Shown: piece after piece, positions 34,701 to 42,476 of the stretch
Layout: every line of letters begins with the position of its first letter
How positions within the stretch are numbered: position 1 is the first letter of the stretch
NCBI GenBank assembly: GCA_910577155.1
Contig: CAJTMS010000011.1
Coordinates: forward strand, 1 to 46,768
Origin: an uncultured Mailhella sp.
GTDB taxonomy: Bacteria; Desulfobacterota; Desulfovibrionia; Desulfovibrionales; Desulfovibrionaceae
Direction of reading: 5' to 3'
DNA: 46,768 nt
Notes under the pieces: model-generated
What the model was told of the DNA's origin: nothing
The model's input: only the letters and a program-made list of their open reading frames with translations
Databases searched by the model: none
Program-made: the position numbers and the translations under genes

Positions 34701-35988
34701 AGAAGGGCAGCTTGATTTAAAGGGGACAATTTCGGGGACGCTTTCACGTTTGGATGTGCAGTATATGGCAAAAACCATGCAGGCAAAATATGAAGATTTG
34801 ATTCTTGGCATTTTGCTGACGGATTTAAATTTTGACAGCAGCTTAAAAAATGGGCACGGCATCATTGATTTTTCTGCAAAAGACGGACGTAAAGGCTCTA
34901 TTTCCCTTAATGGCAGTTTTGATATTCCGTTTTTATATCATGGGCAGTATCAGGCGCCATTTTTAAAAAATTCGGATGAAAAAAATAAAAGAAGGCGAGA
35001 GCGAACTGTACGGCAGGCACAACAATCCGCGCTTATTATGGATTTAAAAACGGAATTGACTGATTTTAATCCTTTTTACCGCAGTGATTTCTTCATTGTT
35101 TTATCCGGGTATGTGACTGCACAGGAAATGGTGGAAAGTCCAAAAATTCAAGGTGATATCACTATTGATAATGCAGAGGTTCATTTGGAAAATATCCGCT
35201 ACAGTTCCATTCCTGCCCTGAATATTGTGGAAGATCCCTCGAAAAGAATACGAAAAAAACAAGCCGGTTCACGGGGAAATCTGGGAATAGATGTCCATAT
35301 TCCCCGCCAAGTGGGAGTTTATGCTCCCGGTCTTGAAACGTTATGGAAAGGGGATTTATCTGTTTTCGGTAAAATTCAGGAACCTGCTGTAAAAGGTGTT
35401 TTGCGGGCATGGAAAGGGGAAATGAAAATTTTAAACAGCGAGCTGAAATTGGATAAAGGGGAAATCCGCTTTGACGGAGCAACTCCTATTTCTCCTATTC
35501 TGGATTTGAAATTAGAACATAACGGCAAGGGAGTACAGTCCTTTGTCACTTTGAAAGGCATGGCTATCCGTCCGGAAATAGAAATCAGCAGTAATCCGTA
35601 TTTGCCTTCCGATGAGGTGCTGGCTCATATTTTATTTGCCCGTTCCATGACAGAACTGAGCGATTTTGAAAAAATCCGTTTAGCGGCAGTAGTCACAAGT
35701 TTAATGGGCTTTAATGTCAGCAGGGGAATATCCGATACAACAAAGAATATGTTTGGTCTGGATGTGATTTCCATTGACAATAAGCAAAGTGCAACAGGCG
35801 AAGAAGAAATCAGTGTGCACTTGGGTAAGTATTTGAAAAATAATATCTATGTCGGTTTGGAACAGGAAGTGAGTTCTCCGGATACATCCGGTATTTTAAA
35901 ATATGAAGTTAATGAAAATGTATCACTGCGGACAAAGGTCGGAACAGAAGACAGTTCTGTGGGCTTGCAGTGGAAATATGATTATTAG
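31753..35988 (+). CDS. tamB: Translocation and assembly module protein TamB
   Basis: A 1411-residue inner-membrane-anchored periplasmic protein. One N-terminal helix (about 16-40) is followed by a very long beta-rich body with repeated strand patterns (LSLNSRLLALLRYQVAIPSIDLNYLTLQ..., LKGTISGTLSRLDVQYMAK, GSISLNGSFDIPF), as in AsmA/TamB-type lipid-transport bridges. The C-terminal DUF490 part (about 1130-1411) contains LDKGEIRFDGATPISPILDL, NPYLPSDEVLAHILFARSMTELSDFEKIRLA and LGKYLKNNIYVGLEQEV, all typical of TamB. It starts inside the TamA stop (TAATG), so the pair is translationally coupled. Length is in the family range (1250-1450). A short hairpin with a T-run follows the stop. Confidence 0.93.
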   Translation: MDTSRIKKYVRKTSYAIGAFFAALFMVLLFFFLCIRLPFVENAIKNYTVGIINEQLSAYALQLSAEALDLNLPFSVRIRNIVLEDEKGEFLHAESLSLNSRLLALLRYQVAIPSIDLNYLTLQRIPDIVLPEKSAEEEHENAEERSIEEHFSQIHALLFHKYMPSVLVSNISFEHVAINPLVLNRLKKAQNIEEYFFDSPFIFEGKFSASIEKELFRFQGKLSARYQDRLAEMENLFDIFPNKTIRFSFDYTDDNGVFPAAAKILAGLEPSVQTSAMLSTKFVGTLSDYEVDAAIRVFDDKYLKDTATLTAFYSSKPFKGNIDFSVKPSVPGVLANGDISARIGLDTFSVSDFGERLEKLQITDEETGEIIEIDPNIPFEQAVAESGEAPNKNISFLYDINFKSMEFVNPAFKELLGNEQQITGQFDVQFFTRQLPRFFAKNVNFLAKNISSKTNISIAREVFVHSDFNINDFSFLNTEKQKMQGKMNGRLHIKGNLENPQLILQTEIPQLITTEYADSEDKKNNHDGKEFTLENLKFVLQSKGFEKPLDVIPLDMEKMRALYQKHQYAASIERMKELFYSAVNYPVKLALSFKADYMDEHSFVNADIRLSPRVLGIGEHARQFIELQKIHANILGASLDGHISVDLPETIEEDYAITGKIQGKMPDAEALDNAFFLPLQMNNLSYEAEFKNSPQRGQQIHVALSAENGVYDSNAWEKFNSAITIDDAWKNTAVDTAVTMASLELGGLGSIKNCSLTLKGLLTKMLLYCHFIGDARFDTKAELSTNFESLSGKLSHFNFEYPEKKTKIHLQKPADFYLSANNIKMQEMLFSFAPQGELRFGGQVAENSLNFNGKIKNIDLSRLPLELKGILSSSLNITGTPYSPKGNLDVLLKDFQTLASPKVSFALKGNIIRTGQEYKANLALNMLEKEKYDVENAMLSVQIPLQSSPLLSLSKTRPVQGQFAYKGSLKTLWSYVPLDGRSLEGQLDLKGTISGTLSRLDVQYMAKTMQAKYEDLILGILLTDLNFDSSLKNGHGIIDFSAKDGRKGSISLNGSFDIPFLYHGQYQAPFLKNSDEKNKRRRERTVRQAQQSALIMDLKTELTDFNPFYRSDFFIVLSGYVTAQEMVESPKIQGDITIDNAEVHLENIRYSSIPALNIVEDPSKRIRKKQAGSRGNLGIDVHIPRQVGVYAPGLETLWKGDLSVFGKIQEPAVKGVLRAWKGEMKILNSELKLDKGEIRFDGATPISPILDLKLEHNGKGVQSFVTLKGMAIRPEIEISSNPYLPSDEVLAHILFARSMTELSDFEKIRLAAVVTSLMGFNVSRGISDTTKNMFGLDVISIDNKQSATGEEEISVHLGKYLKNNIYVGLEQEVSSPDTSGILKYEVNENVSLRTKVGTEDSSVGLQWKYDY

Positions 35989-36031
35989 AACACTTCCGCT
36001 TTTACGGATAATACCCATAAAAAGAAAAAAG

Positions 36032-36053
36032 ATATGCTCACAGCATGTTTTTT
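36032..36053 (+). terminator. Weak rho-independent terminator after tamB
   Basis: Stem ATATGCT (36032-36038), loop CAC, AGCATGT (36042-36048; one G-T pair), followed by TTTTT. It lies 44 bases past the tamB stop and separates it from the convergent 100-residue gene. The stem is short and A/T-rich. Confidence 0.45.
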
Positions 36054-36354
36054 ACATGTCAAAAAAGTCTAAATCAGTATTTTGAACAGCGAAATTTTTA
36101 TAGGGCTCTTTATTTTGTATGGCGTTACGCATAAGGGTTTTGCTGTCAAGCATTGCCCGTGATTGAATTTCTGTTTCAACAAGTTTCGCATAACTATTGA
36201 CATTGCGGGGAGGAATACCTTTTTCTGCAAGCACAAGCTCTGCAAACTGGGTTTGTTCCCAAATGCTGAGCAGTTCATCATCGGATAATAACTGCAAATC
36301 TAAACTTTGTGCAGGAAGATTTGCATTGTCTGAAAAAGAAAAAATTGAAAACAT
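36052..36354 (-). CDS. Hypothetical protein
   Basis: A 100-residue soluble protein, mostly helical by appearance (LQLLSDDELLSIWEQTQFAELVLAEKG, NSYAKLVETEIQSRAML). I do not recognise the family. There is no Cys, no signal and no membrane segment. A consensus ribosome site (AAGGAG, 6 bases before the ATG) and a probable promoter support it as a real gene. It stands alone on the minus strand between tamB and flhA. Its divergence from flhA could reflect co-regulation with flagellar genes, but nothing in the protein shows it. Confidence 0.78.
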   Translation of the reverse strand: MFSIFSFSDNANLPAQSLDLQLLSDDELLSIWEQTQFAELVLAEKGIPPRNVNSYAKLVETEIQSRAMLDSKTLMRNAIQNKEPYKNFAVQNTDLDFFDM

Positions 36355-36371
36355 GATTATCTCCTTGCATG

Positions 36372-36400
36372 TTCATAATATGAAAATTTTTATTGTGCAA
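36372..36400 (-). promoter_or_regulatory. Probable promoter of the 100-residue gene
   Basis: On the minus strand, TTGCAC (36395-36400), 17 bases, TATGAA (36372-36377): 4/6 matches in each box, 18 bases before the ATG at 36354. Confidence 0.35.
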
Positions 36401-36422
36401 GTCTAGAAATTCTTTAAAAAAT

Positions 36423-36450
36423 TTGTTATATATATTTTTGTTGTTGTAAT
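36423..36450 (+). promoter_or_regulatory. Possible promoter for flhA operon
   Basis: TTGTTA (36423-36428), 16 bases, TGTAAT (36445-36450; 5/6). It would start transcription near 36457, about 25 bases ahead of the palindrome at 36482-36505. No sigma-54 (GG-N10-GC) site was seen in this gap. Confidence 0.35.
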
Positions 36451-36481
36451 ACAAGGAATTTTTTGGACAAAAAAATTTACG

Positions 36482-36505
36482 GATATAAAAAATATTTTTT
36501 ATATC
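36482..36505. repeat. 24-base perfect palindrome upstream of flhA
   Basis: Positions 36482-36505 read the same on both strands (left half GATATAAAAAAT). It is pure A/T except for the end bases and sits 31 bases before the flhA ATG. In RNA it could form a stem of about 10 pairs in the flhA leader; in DNA it could be an operator. Confidence 0.75.
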
Positions 36506-36536
36506 TCCTTTGTTTTATTAGCTGTTTGGAAGGTTT

Positions 36537-38669
36537 ATGTCACAAAAAGCGGCAAATAGTGTTCCTCGTTTTCGTGGCAAGGGTGATATTGCTCTTGCCT
36601 CTGGCGTCGTATTAATTTTAGGATTAATGCTTATCCCTTTGCCTACGTGGTTTTTGGACATTATGCTTTCCTTCAGCATTTCCTTATCATTTTTGGTGCT
36701 TTTAACCGCCATGTTTATGATAAGCCCTCTGGAATTTTCTATTTTCCCTACATTATTGCTGGTTACAACGCTGCTTCGCTTAGGCTTGAACGTTGCTTCA
36801 ACACGGTTAATTTTATTGAATGGCGATAAAGGGGCTTCTGCTGCCGGTGATATTATCCAGTCTTTTGCGGAATATGTTGTCGGCGGTTCATACGTTGTCG
36901 GTGCGGTTATTTTCTTAATTCTTTTTATCTTGAATAAGGTTGTTATTACCTCCGGTACAACGCGTATTGCAGAAGTTGCCGCCCGTTTTACTTTGGATGC
37001 CATGCCCGGTAAACAAATGGCTATTGAAGCGGATTTAAACTCCGGTATTATCACTGAACAGGAAGCTATTGAACAGCGTAAAAATATCCGCCGTGAAGCT
37101 GACTTTTACGGCGCTATGGACGGTGCGGGAAAATTCGTACAAGGTGACGTAACCGCAGGCATGTTTATTACGTTCATCAATATTATTGGCGGAGTTATCA
37201 TAGGAGTATGGCAATTCGGACTGAGTTTTCAGGATGCGCTGCAAACCTATGCTTTGCTGACCATTGGGGACGGTTTGGTTTCTACTATTCCTTCCATTAT
37301 TATTTCTGTTTCTGCCGGTATTATTGTTTCCCGTGCTGCGGCTGAAAGCAAAATGGGCGAGGAATTTTTAACGCAATTAACCTATAATGCCAAGGTGTTA
37401 AAAATTGTTTCCGGAATTTTATTCTTGCTTGGCATAGTTCCGGGGCTTCCTCTTGTTCCTTTTTGGACCTTTAGTGGTATCCTTTTTATTGTGACGCGGA
37501 TTTTGGGTGAAAATGACACGGCAGCAGAAAGCGCAGGCGCAGGCGGGAAAAAAGCCCTTGGAGGTGCAGGTGGTGCTGGAAATAAAGCTATTGCTCCCGG
37601 GGCAGCACCGGAAAACCTTGACAGTCCTGAAGAAGTGCAAAAACTATTGCCTCTTGACTTATTGGAACTGGAAGTGGGCTACGGGCTTATTCCCCTTGTA
37701 GATGAAGAACAAAACGGCAATTTGCTTTCCCGTATCCGTTCTATCCGCCGTCAATTCGCACTGGATATGGGGGTTGTTATTCCTGCGCTCCATTTGCGGG
37801 ATAATTTACAGCTTCGCCCCGGGCAATATTCTTTACTGATTAAAGGCAATCAAATCGCAACAGCTGAAATTTTGATTGACCATTATCTTGCCATGGATCC
37901 GGGCAATGCCACAAAGAAAATTGAAGGCATTGAAACCATGGAACCGGCCTTTAGCCTGCCTGCCCTTTGGATTACGGAAATGCAAAAAGAAGATGCCATG
38001 GTGGCAGGCTATACTGTTGTTGATCCTGCCACTGTTATTGCAACACATATCACAGAGGTATTCCGCCGTAATTTGTCAGAATTTCTTGGTCGTCAGGAAG
38101 TGCAGTCTTTACTTGATACGCTTGCAAAGACAGCTCCCCGCGTTGTGGATGAGCTGGTTCCCAATGTCCTGCAATTGGGACAAGTGCAGAAAGTTTTGCA
38201 AAATTTAGTGAAAGAAAATGTGAGTATCCGTGATATGCTGACTATTGTAGAAACATTGGCAGATTATGGACAGGCAAATAAAAATCCTGATACTTTGACG
38301 GAATTTGTACGTGAACGCATGGCGAGAACCATTATACGCCCTTATCTTGATGAAGAAAATGCGCTCGTAATTATGACACTTGATCCGCAGGCAGACCGTG
38401 TCATACAGGAATCTATCAGAAATACGGAGGGTGGTGCGTTTCTTGCATTAAATCCTGCTGTAGCTCAAAAATTTATCACAAATATTAATCAGGTAATTGA
38501 TAACGCGGTGATGTTCTCCAGTCAGCCCGTACTTTTGACTTCTCCCATGATACGTCCCCATGTGGCACAGCTCGTCATGCGTTTTTTACCCAATGTGCCT
38601 GTGCTTTCACAAGTTGAAATCCCGGGGGATATCCGTTTACATTCTGCAGGAACAGTAGGAATTGAATAA
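36537..38669 (+). CDS. flhA: Flagellar biosynthesis protein FlhA
   Basis: A 710-residue export-gate protein of the flagellar type III secretion system. It has eight membrane helices in the first about 320 residues with the FHIPEP signature region (RIAEVAARFTLDAMPGKQMAIEADLNSG, about 141-168), followed by RREADFYGAMDGAGKFVQGD. A Gly/Ala-rich linker (about 325-360) leads to the cytoplasmic substrate-docking domain, with LLSRIRSIRRQFALDMG, PALWI and the C-terminal FLPNVPVLSQVEIPGDI. Length is normal (690-710). Ribosome site GGAAGG. No flhB precedes it; flhF follows with a one-base overlap (TAATG). First gene of the flagellar group. Confidence 0.98.
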   Translation: MSQKAANSVPRFRGKGDIALASGVVLILGLMLIPLPTWFLDIMLSFSISLSFLVLLTAMFMISPLEFSIFPTLLLVTTLLRLGLNVASTRLILLNGDKGASAAGDIIQSFAEYVVGGSYVVGAVIFLILFILNKVVITSGTTRIAEVAARFTLDAMPGKQMAIEADLNSGIITEQEAIEQRKNIRREADFYGAMDGAGKFVQGDVTAGMFITFINIIGGVIIGVWQFGLSFQDALQTYALLTIGDGLVSTIPSIIISVSAGIIVSRAAAESKMGEEFLTQLTYNAKVLKIVSGILFLLGIVPGLPLVPFWTFSGILFIVTRILGENDTAAESAGAGGKKALGGAGGAGNKAIAPGAAPENLDSPEEVQKLLPLDLLELEVGYGLIPLVDEEQNGNLLSRIRSIRRQFALDMGVVIPALHLRDNLQLRPGQYSLLIKGNQIATAEILIDHYLAMDPGNATKKIEGIETMEPAFSLPALWITEMQKEDAMVAGYTVVDPATVIATHITEVFRRNLSEFLGRQEVQSLLDTLAKTAPRVVDELVPNVLQLGQVQKVLQNLVKENVSIRDMLTIVETLADYGQANKNPDTLTEFVRERMARTIIRPYLDEENALVIMTLDPQADRVIQESIRNTEGGAFLALNPAVAQKFITNINQVIDNAVMFSSQPVLLTSPMIRPHVAQLVMRFLPNVPVLSQVEIPGDIRLHSAGTVGIE

Positions 38670-39712
38670 TGCAAGTAAAAACATATATCGGAAACAGCAC
38701 AAAAGAAGTTCTTGATGCCATAAAAAGTGAACTTGGCAGTGAAGCGGTTATTCTCTCAAGCAGAGAACGGCAAAAAGACGGACGCCGCGTGTATGAAATC
38801 ACTGCCGGAGCAGAACGCACGGAACAAACGAAAAAGGAGAAAGGAAATTCTGCAGGTCCCAGCGGCTGGGATGACTGGCACAAAGAGTGGAGCAAGCTTA
38901 AAGAACAAATTTATATGCTCATGCAGCCATCAATGCAAATGGATAAACTGAGCCCCCATCAGCGTGTTGCTTTGGAATATTTACAGCGTGAAGGTGTGGA
39001 AAATGAAGTTATTGTTGAGTTTTATAATATTTTAGTTTCCAATAAAACGGAAGAATCTTCCATGCTCAAAGTTTTGGCTTCCCTTGTTCCTGTCAAAAGC
39101 TTTTGTTTTGAAAATTATCCTCAGCGCGTGCATATTATCACAGGTCCTTATGGTGTGGGAAAAACAAGTACTGTCCTGCGTCTTGCCCTGCTTCGCAAAC
39201 AGCAAATACCTCATCATAGGGTGGCATTTATTAATACGGACAGTTTGCGGGGAAATGGCAGGGTCGTGCTGAGGCACTGGGCGGATTTGTCCGGTTTTCC
39301 TTATTTTGAGGCGCCGGATAAGGAAACCATGTTTGGAGCATTGAAAGCCTGCGGCGATGCCAATTGTATTTTTATCGATATGCAGGGGCTTGCCAAAAAT
39401 GAAAATTTAGAGGATAAATTGCATATGCTTGGTCTTGATAGTCTGCAAGCCCATGTACATGTTGTCCTTTCTCCGCATTATCAATATTTGAAAGAACTTT
39501 TAAAACGGTATAAAAGCTCTTTTCCTGCCAGTGTTATGTGGACAAAACTTGATGAAGCCGAACATTTTGCCGAGCTTATCAATATTGCTGTTTGGACGGG
39601 TATGCCTATTTCTGCTCTTTCTTTTGGGGCAGAATTGCAAGGCTCACTTTTACCGGCTGATGAGGCACAAATCTGGCGTTTGATTTTAAAACATCAATTA
39701 CCAAAGGGTTAA
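38669..39712 (+). CDS. flhF: FlhF, SRP-type GTPase with eroded motifs
   Basis: A 347-residue protein. The N-terminal B domain (VKTYIGNSTKEVLDAIKSELGSEAVILSSRE) is typical of FlhF, which places the polar flagellum with FlhG. A helical N domain (about 95-145) precedes the NG domain. G1 is GPYGVGKTS (159-167), close to consensus GPTGVGKTT. The next element, normally DTYRIGA, reads DSLRGNG (191-197). G3, normally DTAGR, reads DMQGLA (237-242). G4 TKLD (292-295) is kept. It may bind GTP but hydrolyse it poorly (inference). It overlaps the flhA stop and ends one base before flhG. Confidence 0.9.
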   Translation: MQVKTYIGNSTKEVLDAIKSELGSEAVILSSRERQKDGRRVYEITAGAERTEQTKKEKGNSAGPSGWDDWHKEWSKLKEQIYMLMQPSMQMDKLSPHQRVALEYLQREGVENEVIVEFYNILVSNKTEESSMLKVLASLVPVKSFCFENYPQRVHIITGPYGVGKTSTVLRLALLRKQQIPHHRVAFINTDSLRGNGRVVLRHWADLSGFPYFEAPDKETMFGALKACGDANCIFIDMQGLAKNENLEDKLHMLGLDSLQAHVHVVLSPHYQYLKELLKRYKSSFPASVMWTKLDEAEHFAELINIAVWTGMPISALSFGAELQGSLLPADEAQIWRLILKHQLPKG

Positions 39713-39713
39713 T

Positions 39714-40535
39714 ATGGATATAGATAATAATGTAATGCCTAAGGTTATTACGATTACATCCGGAAAAGGCGGGGTTGGCAAAACGAATATTTCTGTCAAT
39801 CTTGCATGTTTGCTGGCAAAGCAGGGAAAACGCGTTATCCTTGTAGATGCTGATTTGGGGCTTGCCAATGTGGATGTCATTTTGGGGTTGACTCCGCAGT
39901 ATACCATTTACGACTTATTCAAAGGAAAAAAACTTTCTGAAATTTTGTTTGATACGCCCTATGGTTTTCAAATTTTGCCTGCTTCTTCCGGGGTCAGTGA
40001 TATGATGACCTTAGAAACAGGGCAAAAACTCGAGTTATTAGAAGCATTTGACGATTTTGAAGAAAAAATTGATTATTTGCTTGTTGATACAGGTGCCGGT
40101 ATCCATGACAATGTGTTGTATTTTAATGTCGCGTCGCAGGAACGTATTGTTGTTTTGACAACAGAACCGACATCTTTGACTGACGCCTATGCGCTGATTA
40201 AAGTGTTAAAACAACGGCATGGAGTATCAAGTTTCAAAGTCCTTGTGAATGTCGCCTCAAGTGAAGCCATGGCAAAAGAAATGTATTCTCGTTTGTATGC
40301 TGCCTGTGACCATTTTCTTGAGGGGGTAAGTCTGGATTATCTCGGTTTTATTCCGAAAGATACTCTTGTTCGTAAATCTATCATGGCACAGGTGCCGTTC
40401 AGTATCGGCGAGCCAAACGCAAATGTCACAAAGGCTTTGGAGAAAGTAACACATTTGGTACAAAACTTTGACAGTCCTGATACTGTTGATGGAAATATAA
40501 AGTTTTTTTGGAAAAAACTTCTCTTTAGGGGATAA
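39714..40535 (+). CDS. flhG: FlhG/YlxH, MinD-type ATPase
   Basis: A 273-residue ParA/MinD-family ATPase that controls flagellar number and position. The deviant Walker A motif SGKGGVGKTN is at residues 16-25, with VDADLGLANVDVILGL (Walker A-prime region), LLVDTGAGIHDNV (Walker B) and TTEPTSLTDAYALIKVL (typical of FlhG/MinD). A C-terminal membrane-targeting helix may lie near residues 240-273. The N terminus before Walker A is only about 10 residues and has no DQA-x-x-LR helix, the part of YlxH/FlhG that activates FlhF. An alternative start at Met8 would shorten it further. Follows flhF directly; fliA begins 3 bases later. Confidence 0.93.
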   Translation: MDIDNNVMPKVITITSGKGGVGKTNISVNLACLLAKQGKRVILVDADLGLANVDVILGLTPQYTIYDLFKGKKLSEILFDTPYGFQILPASSGVSDMMTLETGQKLELLEAFDDFEEKIDYLLVDTGAGIHDNVLYFNVASQERIVVLTTEPTSLTDAYALIKVLKQRHGVSSFKVLVNVASSEAMAKEMYSRLYAACDHFLEGVSLDYLGFIPKDTLVRKSIMAQVPFSIGEPNANVTKALEKVTHLVQNFDSPDTVDGNIKFFWKKLLFRG

Positions 40536-40538
40536 CGC

Positions 40539-41288
40539 ATGAATCCTTGGTTAGAAATGGAAAATGGAGAGAGGGTTTGGGAAGACTTTTCCTCTATTGA
40601 AAAAGAACTGCTTGTTAAACATTATGCACCGCAAATTCGCTATGTTGCATACAGAATGAAAACAAAACTGCCTAAACATATTGATATGGCGGAGCTTATC
40701 AGCGCCGGTACGCTTGGGCTCATGGAATCGCTCAAAAAATATCAGGCTGATTTGGGTATTCGTTTTGAAACCTATGCAGAAAGCAGAATACGCGGGGCAA
40801 TGCTTGATGAGCTCAGACGCCTTGACTGGTTTTCACGGGGACTGAGGCAGCGGGTACGGCAAATTGATGAAGCCATGTGGCTGCTGGAACAAGAACTTGG
40901 CAGAACACCCACCATTCAGGAAGTACATGAAAAAACGGGACTGAGCGAAAGGGAAATCCATCAGGGCATGGAAGCTCTGCAAAGCCAGCTTGCCATTCCA
41001 TTAGACAGTATTGAAGATACGCTTGCCAATGAGCCCGATAGGAACGGCGAGCCTTTCCATGACACGGTATTCAATGAATTATCTGAAAAAATTGCGACAC
41101 TTATTGATAGATTGACAGATAAAGAAAAATTGGTACTATCACTTTATTACACTGAAGAACTCAATATGAGGGAAGTTGCTGAAGTTTTAGGCGTGACGGA
41201 AGGACGTGTATCACAGCTTCATTCACAGGCAATTTCACGGTTACGAAGAGAATTTTCTCATCATTTTGGGGAAAATGATTTGTTTTAA
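40539..41288 (+). CDS. fliA: Flagellar sigma factor FliA (sigma-28)
   Basis: A 249-residue alternative sigma factor for late flagellar genes. Region 2: IRYVAYRMKTKLPKHIDMAELISAGTLGLMESLKKYQADLGIRFETYAESRIRGAMLDELRRLDWFSR (FliA hallmark). Region 3: EAMWLLEQELGRTPTIQEVHEKTGLSEREI. Region 4: LTDKEKLVLSLYYTEELNMREVAEVLGVTEGRVSQLHSQAISRLRR with the helix-turn-helix. Length is typical (about 240-260). Ribosome site AGGGGA. It follows flhG with 3 bases between. A sigma-28-like promoter lies just past its stop, ahead of cheY. Confidence 0.97.
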   Translation: MNPWLEMENGERVWEDFSSIEKELLVKHYAPQIRYVAYRMKTKLPKHIDMAELISAGTLGLMESLKKYQADLGIRFETYAESRIRGAMLDELRRLDWFSRGLRQRVRQIDEAMWLLEQELGRTPTIQEVHEKTGLSEREIHQGMEALQSQLAIPLDSIEDTLANEPDRNGEPFHDTVFNELSEKIATLIDRLTDKEKLVLSLYYTEELNMREVAEVLGVTEGRVSQLHSQAISRLRREFSHHFGENDLF

Positions 41289-41290
41289 CG

Positions 41291-41304
41291 AACTCTTAAG
41301 AGTT
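41291..41304. repeat. 14-base perfect palindrome after fliA
   Basis: AACTCTTAAGAGTT lies 3 bases after the fliA stop and overlaps the -35 part of the sigma-28-like promoter. It has no T-run, so it is an unlikely terminator; an operator is possible. Confidence 0.6.
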
Positions 41305-41322
41305 GAAATTTAGTGCCGATAT
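41296..41322 (+). promoter_or_regulatory. Sigma-28-like promoter upstream of cheY
   Basis: TTAA (41296-41299), 15 bases, GCCGATAT (41315-41322). The enterobacterial sigma-28 form is TAAA-N15-GCCGATAA, so the -10 box matches 7/8 at the exact spacing. It lies 29 bases before the cheY ATG. Confidence 0.5.
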
Positions 41323-41351
41323 AATTTTTACTGTCAAAATACGAGGGAATT

Positions 41352-41732
41352 ATGCCATTTGATCCAAATATGCAAGTACTTGTAGTTGATGATTTTTCTA
41401 CAATGCGCCGTATTGTTAAAAATATTCTTCGCCAATTGGGGTTTAATAATATTGTTGAAGCTGATGACGGAACAACTGCTTGGGATATCTTGCAAAAACA
41501 AAAAATTGATTTTATTGTTTCTGACTGGAATATGCCTCAGATGACGGGTATTGAACTGCTCCGAAAAGTTCGTGCCGATGAACGAATCGGGCATTTGCCA
41601 TTTTTAATGGTTACAGCAGAAGCACAACAGGAAAACATTTTGGAAGCCGCACAAGCAAAAGTTTCAAATTATATCGTAAAACCCTTTACCGCAGATACGC
41701 TGAAAAAGAAAATTGATAAAATTTTCCCATAA
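41352..41732 (+). CDS. cheY: Chemotaxis response regulator CheY
   Basis: A 126-residue single-domain receiver that carries the chemotaxis signal to the flagellar switch (FliM). Acidic pair D13/D14, phospho-acceptor D58 in FIVSDWNMPQMTG, T88 in LMVTAEA and K110 in IVKPFT: all the CheY residues. The WNMP text is typical of true CheY rather than of other single-domain regulators. Ribosome site GAGGGA. It lies between fliA and fliL, preceded by a sigma-28-like promoter, so it may be made late, with the rest of the chemotaxis system. No cheA or cheZ is in the window. Confidence 0.96.
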   Translation: MPFDPNMQVLVVDDFSTMRRIVKNILRQLGFNNIVEADDGTTAWDILQKQKIDFIVSDWNMPQMTGIELLRKVRADERIGHLPFLMVTAEAQQENILEAAQAKVSNYIVKPFTADTLKKKIDKIFP

Positions 41733-41749
41733 GCTGCAAGGGGTAAACT

Positions 41750-42457
41750 GTGAGTCAAACTCAAGGAACGACGAAAAATGTCGGGGCAGCCGCTCCTGAC
41801 AAGCTGCCGGATGCCGGTAAAGCGGATATAACTCCGGCTCAAGCCTCTGAATTTGTTTCAACAGGTCAGGAGAAAGTAGAGCTGGATCTTGAGGATGCTC
41901 CTTTTTTAAAAGAAGAACCGGAAGTTCAGGAGCAGCAAAAAACAGAAACCGAGCAAACGGGTTCCGAAATTCCTGAAGTAAAAACAAACGTTGCTGCTCC
42001 CAAGAAAAAGAAAAAAATTCTCATTATTGGTGCTGTTGTTTCTTTTTTGCTTCTTTTAATCATTGGTGCTGTCGTTTATTTCTTTGTTCTTGATGAGGAA
42101 GTTCTGCCCAATGTTATTGTTGTTGCAAGTCCGGAAGTACAGTCACCGCCTAAAGCTTTTGAACTGAAACTTGACCCGTTTGTTGTGCAATGTGTTGATA
42201 ATAATGGAAAAATTAATTTTGTAAAAGGTACATTTATTTTATCGACAATCCAAAATGATGTTTATTTTGAAATTTCCAATAACCAAAAAATAATCCGTGA
42301 TGCTATCTATTATTATTTAGGCTTGCAGGGGCCGGAAGTTTTATTAAATCCTGCAAATCATCAGCTTATCAAAAATGGTTTGTTTGAAACGGTAAATAAA
42401 TATATTATGAGTGGCAGTATTGACCACTTATACATAGATAGTTTGTTGATTTATTGA
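41750..42457 (+). CDS. fliL: Flagellar basal-body-associated protein FliL
   Basis: A 235-residue inner-membrane protein. The start is a GTG at 41750 with AAGGGG 6 bases before it. A cytoplasmic acidic N-terminal region of about 85 residues precedes a basic patch (KKKKKI) and one membrane helix (about 90-110). The periplasmic stomatin-like FliL domain (about 130-235) shows AFELKLDPFVVQCVDNNGKINFVKGTFILST and the C-terminal GSIDHLYIDSLLIY, close to the usual FliL end. It interacts with stator proteins and modulates torque. The N-terminal extension is longer than in E. coli FliL (154 residues). Confidence 0.9.
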   Translation: MSQTQGTTKNVGAAAPDKLPDAGKADITPAQASEFVSTGQEKVELDLEDAPFLKEEPEVQEQQKTETEQTGSEIPEVKTNVAAPKKKKKILIIGAVVSFLLLLIIGAVVYFFVLDEEVLPNVIVVASPEVQSPPKAFELKLDPFVVQCVDNNGKINFVKGTFILSTIQNDVYFEISNNQKIIRDAIYYYLGLQGPEVLLNPANHQLIKNGLFETVNKYIMSGSIDHLYIDSLLIY

Positions 42458-42476
42458 TGACTGTGGGGGAGGATAT

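Noticed and set aside
36518..37054. 178-codon open frame antisense to the start of flhA
   Set aside because: It is the reverse reading of the strongly conserved FlhA membrane domain. It has no ribosome site and no protein-like motif.
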